Assembly: GCA_013397865.1 (NCBI GenBank)
Contig: VZTI01004089.1
Span: forward strand, 507,598 to 571,597
Source of the DNA: Struthidea cinerea
Lineage: Eukaryota; Chordata; Aves; Passeriformes; Corcoracidae
DNA length: 64,000 nt
Direction of reading: 5' to 3'
A model generated the notes under the pieces. The model did not search any database. It was not told where the DNA came from and saw only the letters and a list, made by a program, of their open reading frames with translations. Positions 1 through 13,100 of the stretch are shown in pieces. The stretch's first letter is position 1; every line of letters starts with the position of its first letter. A program made the translations under genes and the position numbers.

Positions 1-3000
1 AATGCTGCTATATCTAAATGTCAGTCTTATGCTGAATTTGTGTGCTGCTAACATCCTGCACCACTAAATTATGTTAAGCTTCTGTGGTACACAGTTGTTG
101 GGATGTAAGTGTGCTTTCATAAATAAGAGTGTTTGAAAATAGTTACTTATTTTGCCAAGCACACCAGGACTGAATAATGACTTTACATCTTTAGTCCATG
201 ATCTTGAGACTTTTGGAAAGCTGTATTATACTTTTTCTGTAGAATAGCTGTGTATAAATGCCTTGAAGTTGTTAATGGTATGAACTCCATGTAATGTTAA
301 TGCTTGCCAGATACTTGACTTGTATTTTCTGCTGGTTTTGGTAGCCACAGGTACAAAAATTATTTTTTTTTTCTAAGGGTACCTGCATAGATTTCTGGGA
401 AACATGTCAGTCCCCTGGAATTTTTGAGTAGTAAACTTGGTACTGTAACTTCAGAGGTCTAAAAGTCTTGTTTACAACCTGTTTCTTGGTTGCATTTTAA
501 AGTCCATGAGCTACGGTATGTTTCCTACCCCCTATTTCCAAAACGTTGATTTTAAAATTACTTAGATCTTGATTTTCTGTTATTTTATATTTAAAGAAGG
601 TGTAAGAACTCCTGCTTAAAGACATTTGTCTTTGATAGCTGTAGGTGAAAGAAAATGGCCTTAAGTATGACAGGTAAATTTATTCACATTTAATATTTTT
701 TAAAGGTTGACTGAGCATTGAAATTCACTTGGATAATAGTGAATTTTAAAATCTGACTTAACACATTTGTCTGAAATGTCAAAATGTTAGTCCAACTACA
801 ACATGCCCTATTGATCATAAGGCAAAACAAAAGCATGTGCCTCTTGCAGAAGGCACGTAGTTCTTGATAAATGGTGTACTTCTGAATAGATAACGTGGAT
901 TTGTTTAATGCATGCAACTGTGGTATTTGTTACAAGGATGGGGGATTGGTTTTGCTGGGTGGCTTTTTTTAAACTTTTATTTGGGTTTTTTCTGTAATGT
1001 TCTTATAAAGAGTATTGCACTGCACTAACATTTCTGCATGTGGTAGCTGCACGTCTAGTGGACGCATATCTTACTTATCACACCATTATTTGTTTTCAGT
1101 GTGATTAAAATGTAGATTATTTTCTGTACTGCTTTCACTAAGATACCATTTATCATTTGAATAACTAACCAAGCTAAACATATTCTGAAGAAAATTATGT
1201 AGAGAGTCACAGGTACAAAACTACTTAGTAGTTGTATTTTTTGTGGAGTAACTTCTTTACAATCTGCAACTTAACATTATTCCTACTAACCAGTGAATTA
1301 TGTAATTCATATTTGTATTTGATCTAATATAAAACTTACCTTTTTTCTGAAAAAGATGGCTTCATTAACTCATGTTTTGCCCTCAATTCCTCTGCATTTA
1401 TTTTTTTTTATTTAAGGTGTTACTTACATGTCTTGAAGACAGTGTATGGCTCTTAAAGTACAAGAAAATTTAAATTCACCATGTATTGCAAATTTATCTC
1501 ATGATAGCATGTTAATAACTACAGAGATATTGTTGCTGTATTTCATGGTTAAGAATGCTTTTACCTCCTTTGAGATTCATTATCTCTTTCTGAGAAATGG
1601 ATCTAAGAAGTCTTTCAAAGTTCCCATACGTGGTACTGAGTTTAGCAGCTGTTAGTAGACATGATCTTGCACACAGCCGTCCTCAGAGCCTGGCACAGAT
1701 TATGGTTACTTGTGGGTGAGAGATGATGCTTGGAGTAATCTCTCTGTCAAAACATGTTAGCATGAAATACGTTAACATTTTAGGGGTAAAAATGGCTCTT
1801 AGCATCACATACCCAGTTCTGACTTCTGTAAGAATTTGGTTTTCCCTCCTTGGAACAGAGCAGGGACCTAAACTGTAACATCGCATTGTCTTTGCAATCC
1901 GTAATAATAAATAATTAGGGGTGTGTGCATGTTAAATTGTATGTTTGTTTGAGTTACTTAGGCATGGCTGTATCATACTCCTGCCATCTTAAGCGATTCT
2001 CCGACTGCCCTGTGTTTGGAACTACGATGTATTTACATTTTGCTGCCTTAACCCCTGGCTCTGTTCTAATTGTACTTGCATTACACTCCACAGACTGTTC
2101 CAGCAGTTTAAAGGATGTATCTACAATAAAAATGCATTAGCAAAAGGACATCCTGCAGATCACTTTTAAAGAAATAAAATTAAAAAAAAACCCCTAAGGA
2201 CCTTTTCCCGTGTTGATAATTGTACAGCCATTTGCCTGTAATACTAGTTACATAAATGACACGGTTACAACAATTCTCAAATAATTTTTGTCAAAAGAAA
2301 ATTTTAGTGGCAATTACAGGAGTTTGTGGAAAAGTGGTGTGAGATAAAACAGTAATTTTTTCCATATCTCCAAGGAAATACAGGTGCTTGCAAGAAGGTG
2401 ATTCAGCTCCTGTGGAGATTTAGTACAGATTCAGCGCAGCTTTCGGTACATCACATTGGCTGGGAAAAGTCTTTATTGCCTGTAGTACGGATAGATTTTA
2501 CTGCTTTGATCTATTACGTTTTCTTAAACTTTAAACTCCATTCTCAAAGCTTGTCAACTCCAGGAATCACAGTGGTTTTGTCAGGGACTTCCCACTTCCA
2601 CATTACCTTCACTGACTTGTCATGTTAGAAGTGCAGGTGAGATGAAGAAAGAGGAAGGGTTCAGAGAGAAATATGTGGAAGAAGGCAGATGGCTGTGGAT
2701 GGAGTCACCAGAGGATAAAGGATTAATCTTAAGTCATTTTTATTGTATGCTTTAACATTCCATCTGTAGATAAAAGTTTTCCTAATCTAACTGCAAAGGT
2801 TCAGGCAAACACAGCGTCTTTGAATCCTCTAACTGCTGGCAGCCACATGTAGACCTTAGACAGTGTGGACTTGAATGCTCACTGAAGGGAGGTGTTCTGT
2901 GGTCTTGAATTATGTGGGAAGCATTTAGACATGTTGGGAACAACAAAGTTCATAGTTCTTGCAAAAAATTTGGTGTACAAGAAAATGAAAATGCTGATCT

Positions 3001-6000
3001 TGCTGACCCTAAAAAAACTTTAGTTCAATGGAAGCTTTTTTTTTTGGATAAAACATGGAGGGGTTTGTGATATATTTAAGAGGTTTCTAAATATGCTGAT
3101 AAATCAGAAAATAAATGAGGCAAAAAGTGGTAGAAAATACCTGTCCAGCTGTGCCAAGGATCTGTTTGCTGTCAGGATTCAGTTATTAGGAAACCTCTGC
3201 AGTTACAGTTTAATACTTGAGGGGTGGGAAAATGCATGGTTTATTTGGCAATACAGTTACAATACATAGTACTGATTTAGCTTAATTGCTCTATGCTGTC
3301 GCTCCAGTCATCCTTCCTGATGGACTGTTCTGTGAATGTACATACAAACCACTTTGCAACATGTCTTGGTGTGATCTTCTCTACCAGATACTTGTCTTTA
3401 CTTTGGTGACGTTGCCTCTCTTCCTAGGTTATTAATTTTCTTGTGGTAACTAATTTGGGATAGAACTTACATCCATGTTTTTCTCCACTTGCTTTTTTAT
3501 TATAACTCAAGTAATATTGGATATTATCTGACATAGAATATGTAGTAGATTCTGTGAAATGACATGTATTCAGTGGTCACAAGTGCACAGAAGTGAAGGA
3601 CAAAAAAATCTGACATGTATTTAAAATTTTCATAGTATTTGTCTTAGGTCAAGTACTGTCTGTCACAGTGTACTCTCAAGTATTTCAGAGCTGAAAATGG
3701 TACACTAAACTGTCAAGACGCCAGTTCTCACAGAACAGGACCATCTTAAATAAAATATAAAAAGTGTGTAAGTACAGAAAGCTAAAATAAAGACATTAGT
3801 AGTTAACTTAATGAAAAACACACAAGTGTAAAAAAGTTTTCTTGCACTCTGACATAGTATCATGATTTTTTGTTTCTGGATATTTTCATCCCAGGATAGT
3901 GTTAGATTATAAATTTGGCTTTAAATATTCCAGAAATTAATTTTTAAATAAACTTCTACTATTAGAAGATTATAAAACTTCTCATGATCCAGGTGTTTTT
4001 ATTAGCTTTGCTTAGATTCAAAATTGAGAAATTGCTTTAGCAAGAGACATGTGGTAAGAGCTTATATGGTCTGATCATAGAAACAGTGTTGGTCAATGAA
4101 AAGTGGCTAATATTAACTACTTTTCTAGTAAATGTTGCCTAATTTTGTTGTTGCAAGCTCTGGTAAGTATCCATGAGTCTCTTTCCTGTGTAGGCATGTA
4201 GCCTTTGCAACTGTTTATATTTTTTAATAGAAATACAAGTAATATAGTACAAGTACCTTGTTTTTAAAAAAAAAAAGGAAGATCACTAAAACCTGACACA
4301 GTCAAAAAATTCAAATTTATGATTGACAGCCATAGGTTCATTGGGGTTTTAAGTGTTTACAAAATTGTGTTGAGCTGTCTTCTGCAAGTTTGAATTTTCT
4401 GCCTATCAAACTGCTTCAGTCCTAACATTGTAGATTTAATTTTGTATTCATTTAGAAGTGTTTTTTCATATGTTTATACACACAAGCATGTATAAGTGTG
4501 TATATGAACATATGTTCCAGTAAATGTACAAAGTGTTTGTGGAGTTAGTGCATGGAATGTTTCCTTTGATGTTCTAGACAGGTTGAATTGCATCTGAACT
4601 TTAAAAATGCTTTTTAAGAAGTATTGTCACGGTTGCCCCCAAACTCACAGGTTTATACAGTCAAGCTAAAAATAAGAAATACTTGCGGAAGAACAGAAGT
4701 TTCCTTGTCTCTTATATTTGTTTAAATTATTATGGAAAAGCTGCTCAGTACTCTGAATGTTAGGATTTTATATTTGCAATTGAATTTTAATCATAGAATG
4801 TGTGTTGCCACTGTGTCTCTTCAGCTTTTTAGGAGGAGCAGGATACCTCTGTCAGCTGCTGAAAGAGGGGAACTAATCTGCTGGGGTTTTTAGTCATCGT
4901 GTGTATGGAAGCAGAGTTTCTTATTTTAGTAACACGTTGTAGTAAATCCCTGCTGAGGTCTTGATCATGTGATTGCTTAAGCAAATAGTTCAGGTGTACG
5001 AGCAGTCTGATTTCAGTAACAATGCTTTTGTGTGTGATATGAAATACCTCTACAAGTGCGCGGAACCTCAAGGACTAAAAACTCATCGTCTGCCTCAGTA
5101 TGCAGAAGATTTTCTTCCCAAAATATGAGTTTTGTTGTGAACTTTGAAAAGGAACCTTTTTTATTAAAAGTCAATGTGGAAAGTTTGCATTGAGTCTTTT
5201 GCCCACCAATTTTATGTGCTGCTGGTAAAGCCATGTTTTTGTTGAAGGGAATCTTTTTTCAACCGGGCAGAACAAAAAAGTGAAGTATTATGTATTTATA
5301 TTTTTGCAGAAAGCATGATCCCTTTCTCCCTCTTTTCTTTTTTTTTTTTAACAAAAGAACCTGTTTCAATTTATTATACATGTCTAACCATACAATTATC
5401 AATGCAGCATCCCATAACTAATGCTGACCCACTTTCCCAGAAAAAGATGTTCATTGTGCATTTGAAAGGTTGAAAAGGTTTTTGTGGTTTAAATGTTGTT
5501 ACATATTTTACAGCATTAGGATCTATGGAATATTTTGACAACTGCAACAGTTCAATGAAGTTGGTAATTTCTTCTTTTAATTATTTTTCATTGAACAGAT
5601 TTGGAGTTAAATTTTTAAGATTTGTGTTCTGGTATATTATACAGGAACATTTTGATGAAATGTATCATGCATTTTTTTATCTAATTGAAAATTAGCTAGA
5701 GATTATTGCCTTTAGGAGTAAGGTTATTAGCCTTTAAACATAAGGTAGCCACTGGCTCATAATTTTGAGAGAACAGTGTGGTGTTCCTTTCACCAGTGAT
5801 CGTACGTGTGTGTCTGCACATCCTCTTGTAGATGAGCTGATGCATGGGCTTCCAAGATTATCTGCAATACCCTAATCCAGACACAGAGTGGGAAATGAGA
5901 CTGGCTTTATGCATTTCATAAGTAAAATACTGGTTGATATAAAGCTTCCGTTTTTTCCACTTTCTTCCCCATCCCCACACTAAACACAGTGCAAGTAGCA

Positions 6001-7118
6001 TCTTGAATTGTTTGAGATTTGTTAGAGTCGTTATTCTAAATCGAGTGTCTTTAATATTAAAATAATGTATTAAAACATCTTCTCCAGATACATTGTTTCC
6101 ACTTGTGTATGTGATGCCATTGTTCTTTAAACTTCCTCCAAAAATTCTACTTGGCTACTTAAAAAAAATTAAAAACTCCCCCCAGTGGACCATATGCTAT
6201 TTTTTGCCTCCCACTCCTCTTTCAATCTCCTTTTGATAGGAATTTGTGAAAGGTCACCCATCAGAGACCTCTGAGAAATTAATGTCTTTAACTGGCAGCT
6301 ACTAAATTTGAGAATGTTCCTCAATGAGGGAGGAAAAAAAAAATCCTCAAAATAACACCCCTCATCCTCCCTGAAAAACCCAAACCAAGCCCACCCTAAG
6401 AATTAAGTTTCACTATCATCCTTATTAAGTTGGATTTAGATTTCCCTGTACATTGTTATCACAATGATGTGCCCTATGATGTGAAATTCTGTTTTTCTAG
6501 CTGTTTAACAAGTTTTAATAGGTAGGACATTAATCAGATATTAATCAAATCAGATATTTTTTAATTAATTGCAGTTATTTTCATAGTAAGGGGTAATACT
6601 CTATTTTTAGTCTTCAGTCTAAATTCTTAGTATGGGCACTGGCCATGGAAATATTTTAACTTCAGTAGCCTGAATCTCCCTATACTCAGCTCTGTTGGTA
6701 ATGTGAGAATACCTTTGTTTTACTAATCTATCAAAAGTTAGTGTTTTTACTGTAATTATCCTGTTTGTAGTTACTTCTGTATTTTTTTTGCTTTAGCTAC
6801 TGCATTTACTTATGCTAAGCATGTAAAGTTGAATAGAGAACACTTAAAATAAAGCATACCTTCATTTATTACCTTCCAGTTAAATTAATTTCCAACATAC
6901 AGGTGTTGGTTAAGAGTCACAGGATTATTTAAATGATAATTAAAGATTTACTTATCTAACACTTTAATTTTTTCATTAATATATGAAGTGATTGTAGTAC
7001 CTTATTCTTAATTAGCCTCATACCTTAGTTATGTGCATTAAAATCCTAATACTGTTAAGTGAACTAACTTCTTTCCTGTGTTAACAATTTTTGTAAATTA
7101 TTTTTTCTTTTCTTGCAG
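1..7118 (+). other. GLS intron 7 (3' part)
   Basis: AT-rich sequence ending in the acceptor of exon 8 at 7118. I looked for the preceding exon, which should end in the codons for Ser-Leu-Ile-Lys, and did not find it, so the intron runs off the left edge. Open frames here are all under 100 residues and match nothing I know. A mixed TGTA/TATG-rich stretch lies near 4470-4515, and T-runs occur at 361-371 and 5336-5349. No transposable element is clear enough to name. Confidence 0.8.
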
Positions 7119-7151
7119 CAAGGAGCAAATAATGCAGAAAAATTTGACTAC
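7119..7151 (+). CDS. GLS: GLS exon 8
   Basis: A 33-base exon coding for QGANNAEKFDY, human KGA residues 347-357 (human has QGVNNAEKFDY). It follows a TTTTCTTGCAG acceptor and ends at a GTAAGT donor, with phase 0 on both sides. It is a helical part of the catalytic domain. It is too short to show as an open reading frame; recognition of the conserved peptide and the phase fit to the next exon support it. Confidence 0.97.
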
Positions 7152-10100
7152 GTAAGTTGATGTTATAACATTGCTTTTTAAACTAAATTCAGTGGAAAAT
7201 TTTCAAGATGGCAAAGGAATTGAAAGTGAAATTTTAATAATATTCTATGTTTTGTCTTTGTAGATGTACTTGGTTGTTTAAACACGTAGTGATTTGTTTT
7301 GTGTTTGTAAAATGGTGTTGCAAGATTTAGGGTAAAGCTGGGTTGAAAGTTCATAACCTTTTCATGTGTAAAAATACTGCTTTTTCTCCTCTTTTTCTTT
7401 AACAGGTGATGCAGTTCATGAATAAAATGGCCGGTAATGAGTATGTTGGATTCAGTAATGCTACGTGAGTATTTTTTAATTCACTTACCGAGGTTAGGTG
7501 GAAAGTGTTTCAGCTGATAACCGGTATATTGAGCTTATGACAAAGTTTAGTTATTTACATTTCAACCAGCATTTCATCCCTTATATTGGAGGGTGTCTTC
7601 GACTTACAATTTACAACTAAAGTTGTGCATGTCTCTGACATCAGCGTGGCTAAATTTCACCTAAAAGTGTTGGTTACCTCTTTGAAATGTCAGTATTCTG
7701 TCTTAGTGCTCTGTTGGTGCTATGGCAATGAGAGCTGTAAGTGCAACTCTTCTCTTCCTGGTATTCATATTAAAAATGAAACTCTGCATGTTGGTGGCTG
7801 CATAGAAATGTTTACAAAGCACAGTTCATACAACTGGGACTCCCTCTGCTTTTTTATTTTGCATATTTAAATTATTTTCCCTCATAAACTCAGTGTATAG
7901 CATTCCAAAAATCTTGAGAGCTTTTTCAGGCAGCCTGAGGGAAATCATGAAGGTTCCCTTTAGCAGAGTTGCTTCTAGGTTGCCAGCTGGAATGCACATG
8001 CCAGAGGTGTTTTTCCTGCGCTTTGTTACAATACAAGGTATGTACTATAGAAGGAACCAGGCAGGTGTTCATGCTTTACGTTTCATCCTTACCTTAATCA
8101 TCACAGTGAGGAGTGCAGCCATCAGTCTGGTCATTGTCTGACCTGCTGTGTGATCCTCAGATTCTTCTGCTTTGGTGAGGAATGACCCTTTTGCTGTCTC
8201 AGCGTGGGATGTTCCGTTCCACTCTGGCCTATTTAGAAATGCTTCCAAGATTAGGATCTTGCCCTCCTTTGCCTTCTCTCCAAGTCATCTTGTGTTGTGT
8301 GGGTGACCAGTACTGTGTGTATTTGGATGTCAGTGCTGGTTCACTCTGCTGGGTGAACTGGGATGAACTTCTATGGCCACTTCTGTCACATTAGGAGAAT
8401 ATTTGGGTTCAGAAGTGATATATCCTTTACATGGAATTTTACTGAATTACATTATACATCTTGAGTTCAGCAATTTTTGGGGGTTTTTGGGAAACTTTGA
8501 CATGTTTCCTTGTCTGTTTTTTTTTTTTTTTTTTTCCTTTTAGGTTCCAGTCCGAAAGAGAGAGTGGAGATAGAAACTTTGCAATTGGCTATTACTTGAA
8601 AGAAAAAAAGGTTAATTTCTTTTTTCCCAAGTGTATTTTGAAGATGGTGTGCTGGGTTTTTTTCATAGTCTGTGAAGACTTTTAATTCATTTTATGTACA
8701 GTTTGGCATAAATTAATACTGTATATGTCTTATCAATGTTATTCAAATGCTGTCATTTAAAAAGTGTGATACTTATGCCATTCTCATAAAACACCTCTAA
8801 ATATTTTTCTGTATCATAGCCATGGTAATTTGTTTTATTTGTTGTAAAGCATATAATCTGTGCTGTACAGGTGACTTTATAAAACTCCTGGATGCATTTT
8901 TCAGTTTGCTCATTTAATGACAAAAATATGTACTGAAAAAAGTACATTTAAAGATGTACTGAAAAATATTTTAGTATCTAGTTTATTGATATCGCTGCAG
9001 ATTATTTTTAAATCTGATGTAATCAAATATTTCTACTTATTACATTTAAATATTTATATTAAAATATGCCTAATGCTTAGTATGCTGACAAAAATATAGC
9101 TTAATTTATGTCTTTTTCTAAAAGTGTTACTTTAAAAAAAATCATAATAATTTTACCTAAAGAGTCTTTATGTTTATTCCTCAGTGCTTTCCTGAAGGCA
9201 CGGATATGGTTGCTATACTAGACTTCTATTTTCAGGTAACTGACTTTAATATTGAGACTCACTATAGACTTAGGATTGCTATTATAAGCAGTAGAAGCTG
9301 ATTTGTGCCTAGACATGGAGGCTTTAATGACTTGCAGTTAAATTTGTCAGCCTCTGTTAAACTCTGGAAATGACAGATTTATGTTTGATGTATCCAGATT
9401 TGCTTTTGTTTAGGTGATCTACTCAGGTGTCTTTATTGGTAATACAAACTAGCAATAGTCTTTAAACCATTAGCAGAAGCTTAAAATGTCTTGTATTACT
9501 TCAGTGAGTTTGACAAAACATTTCTTCTTCTTTGGGTTGCTGCTTCTTATTGTGCTGTGGAGTACTTTAACCTCTGTGTAACTGGAGAATGCATGCTGAG
9601 CTGTAGGCTTGAGGGGAGTGGTACAAGGGAAGTAATGGCAATATCTCCTCCTTTTGGTTTGATTCAGTGCTTTTGAGTAAAAGAATGTCTCTATATATAT
9701 TTATTCTCCCCCTTCCCCATTTTTTTTCTTTTTGACTTTCAGCAAGTTGTTTGCAACTGTCACAAAATGAGAACTTGGCAAGTGTGAGGTATTTCCTCAG
9801 TGAGGGTTTCCTGATGTTTAAACGCTCACAACTCAGCCCTGCTGTGTAGAGTTCTCAAGAGGCAGTTCAAGTTGTGTTACTGATTCACTTCATCTGGGAG
9901 AGTTTAAAAAAAATAAAATACAGAGTTCAGTTCTCAAAATCTGTTTTTGACTCGGAGACTTGCTGTTACTTACGCAAATCATAAGCCATTATTTTCCAAA
10001 TGCGAATTTTATTCAAGTTTTTTTGTGTTGGGATGCACCTGCTCTCTTATCTTTAGATCAGCTGAGTGTTTGTGAAGTAAGGTACGTGTGATTAGCTGTA

Positions 10101-13100
10101 GCTGACCTCTTGTTGAGTTAGAAACTAGGTACAAGCTAATAGTCTGCTCTGAACTTCCCTTGTGACAGAACAGAACGTGTAATTTATTTGAATTTACTGT
10201 GTAAACGCGCTTTTAAAATGCCTTGTATCCCACTGCCTGATAATGTTTTCTAAGTGAAAGCTATTCATAAGTTAAGAAACGCTAAAGCTAACTTTTCTGA
10301 TGTATTTTAATTTGGCCTCATTTTTTTGTGCATTCTGATCTCTGATTTGATGACCATGTGTCATTCTTTCTTTTTTCCCTTGAAAAATCCCCTTTTCACT
10401 CCTTGCTCAGGAAAAGGGTAGCTCATACACGAGCAGCATTTCTGTTTTCTTGTTAGGGTACAACGCTTAACTTTCCAACACTCAGGTTCTACTTAAAAGT
10501 CTAGTTATTTCTTTTCTTTGGGTTTTCTGTAATGTTCCTTCCTCCCTTTTGTAACTGGGAACTTTCTGAGCAGGAATAAACGTATTTGCCTATTATCTCT
10601 GTAAAGTGAGGACGGATTATTCTCAGTTTAGAGAACTGAGGTACAAAATGCAGGTGCTTAAACTGAGAACCTAGAAACAATTTTTTTTTTCAAAGTAGGT
10701 GATATTATGTAATACTTCATATGTTTAAAACACAGTTGCCATTTTAGATGCGTCTCTGACAATCTCTTGATTTGCAACTCCAGTTGATTGGACTAGGATG
10801 TATTGAGTTTGGCACCCGGAAAATAAGAATTCCAGGTAGTAACTACTCATGCAAACGTGGCTTAGGTAACTTCATGAAGTATCATGTAATGACTGTTTGG
10901 CAAAAGCAAGAATACGAGCACTGGTTTGTTTACTTTTTAGAGCAGCATTTCAGCTTCAGGTTGAAACCAACTTATCTTTTGGTTTCTGCAGAAATGAGGC
11001 AGCATCAGGTGATGGCATCATATCACATTTCCTGATGTGTCACCAAAGTATGTATAGTCTGTACTGAAGCAGGGATCCTGGGAAAAACTATGGTGTGGTT
11101 GTATAATTACTATATAAAAAATTAAATATGAGAAAGGTGAAATAAGGCTGCATTAGCAGGAAGTGCTGGCATTAAGACTTGCATGTGCTAGAATTTGCAG
11201 CTTTGAATTTTACTTCTAATGATGTGTGGGATCTTCTAAGGCTTTAAAATAAAAAGAACCCACCACACAAAACAAGCTCAAATTGAAAAAAACAGTCATT
11301 CTGTGGCTTTGCCATTTAAGCAGATGCAAAATACTGAGATTGTTTTACAGACCTCTTCCTCTCAAAGGAACAGAGGGGGGGTGGGGGGAGGAATCGAGTA
11401 GAGACACTAACCCATAAAAGTACGGTCCCCAGCTTTTAAGAGGGCTTACAAACACTGTCACTGGGATCTTTGTAGTAGAAAGATTCAGACTGTATTAATT
11501 GATGCTACTAGTGTCATCTGTAACAAATGTTATGCTGCAGGTGATTTTGAGATGTTATTTTAATATTTCTATATTTTGTTGATCCTGCTGTAGTTGGCCT
11601 TACTGTGCTAGAAGTGCCAGTGCTTATAATCTCTATTTCTTTTCCATAAGCTTTGCTCAATAGAAGTAACATGTGAGTCAGCAAGTGTGATGGCAGCAAC
11701 TCTGGCTAATGGTGGCTTTTGCCCAATCACTGGTGAGAGAGTCCTGAGTCCTGAAGCAGTCCGGAATACCTTGAGTTTGATGCATTCCTGTGGCATGTAT
11801 GACTTTTCAGGGCAGTTTGCCTTCCATGTAAGTACTTTCCAGGTATTAATTACAGCTGACCAGGAAGATTAATCTGTGCTATTATTTCCCATGTTCCAGG
11901 GATTGCTTCCTTGTTTTTGAGGCAGAGGAGAGGGCATTACATGCATTGTTTAGGAATTGTTTAGAAATTGTGAGCACACTGTAAGGGAAAATCTCACCTA
12001 AGATTCATGGCACTACTAGTGTCAGATACCTTACAGCACTCTGCCTTCCCATTTGGGAATCCTTTTCCTATCAAAACATAAATACTGTTCCTTATGAAAG
12101 GCTGTTCATGAGAGAAACAGGTCATGATGCAGATGGAACTGAAAACATGGCTGCAGAAATCCTGCTGTATGGGAGTCAAGGATAGCAGAAAACCTTTGCA
12201 GACAGTTGTTTTTTCTTCACTAGCTCAGGCTCAGAAGTGTCCTTACGTGTTGTAAAAATGGCTGTCATACACAGCACATGTCCTGTGCTCCTGTTTTCTA
12301 GCAGTGTGTTCCTTACATGTAAACATTTCGAGATGGACTGTATCTTATTTATGCTTTCAGTATTTTGGTTTGAGCATTTTTAGTTTTTCCTTACTGCATA
12401 CATGTAACATTGATTATGGTGCGTTGAGTGACCTAAAAGTTGCTGCTTGGAGAGCTATGAGGATATGTGACATGTTAGTTCCTACTGGAAAAAAGTAATG
12501 CCTTTGTTCAGATTGTAAATAAGTAGGTTATTGTATGATTTCATAGACACTCTGCAATTTTCTTGTGGCTTTGTTTTTTGCCTTTTCCAGTCAAGATTTT
12601 TACAGCTTCATTCTACCACCTTGTTGTAAGCTGTTCATGAGACATACATTTGTGTACTACTGTTTAGTCATAACTGCTTTTTTTATAATAGATTTAAATT
12701 ATCTTTTTTCACAGTGTTACTGACTCACTGTATTCCTGAGAGCAAATAGTTTTGTGATTGTGAACCTTGGCTTGTCACTAACTGCATCAGGTTATTGTTT
12801 ATCTAAAAAGAGATAAGTAATAATGCTTTCCTAGCTTCAAGTGCCTTCCAGATACATGTTTTATAAATGCTGCACAATCTTCAGGAAGATGCTGGTGCAT
12901 TGTGTTGCAATAGTCAGGAGCATCTGCAGAGGCCAGTAATTCTCTGATTATTCTATAGGTTGGTCTTCCTGCAAAATCTGGAGTTGCTGGTGGGATTCTT
13001 CTGGTTGTTCCTAATGTCATGGGCTTGATGTGCTGGTCACCTCCTTTGGACAAGATGGGCAACAGTGTTAAAGGAATTCACTTTTGTCATGTAAGCAGCA

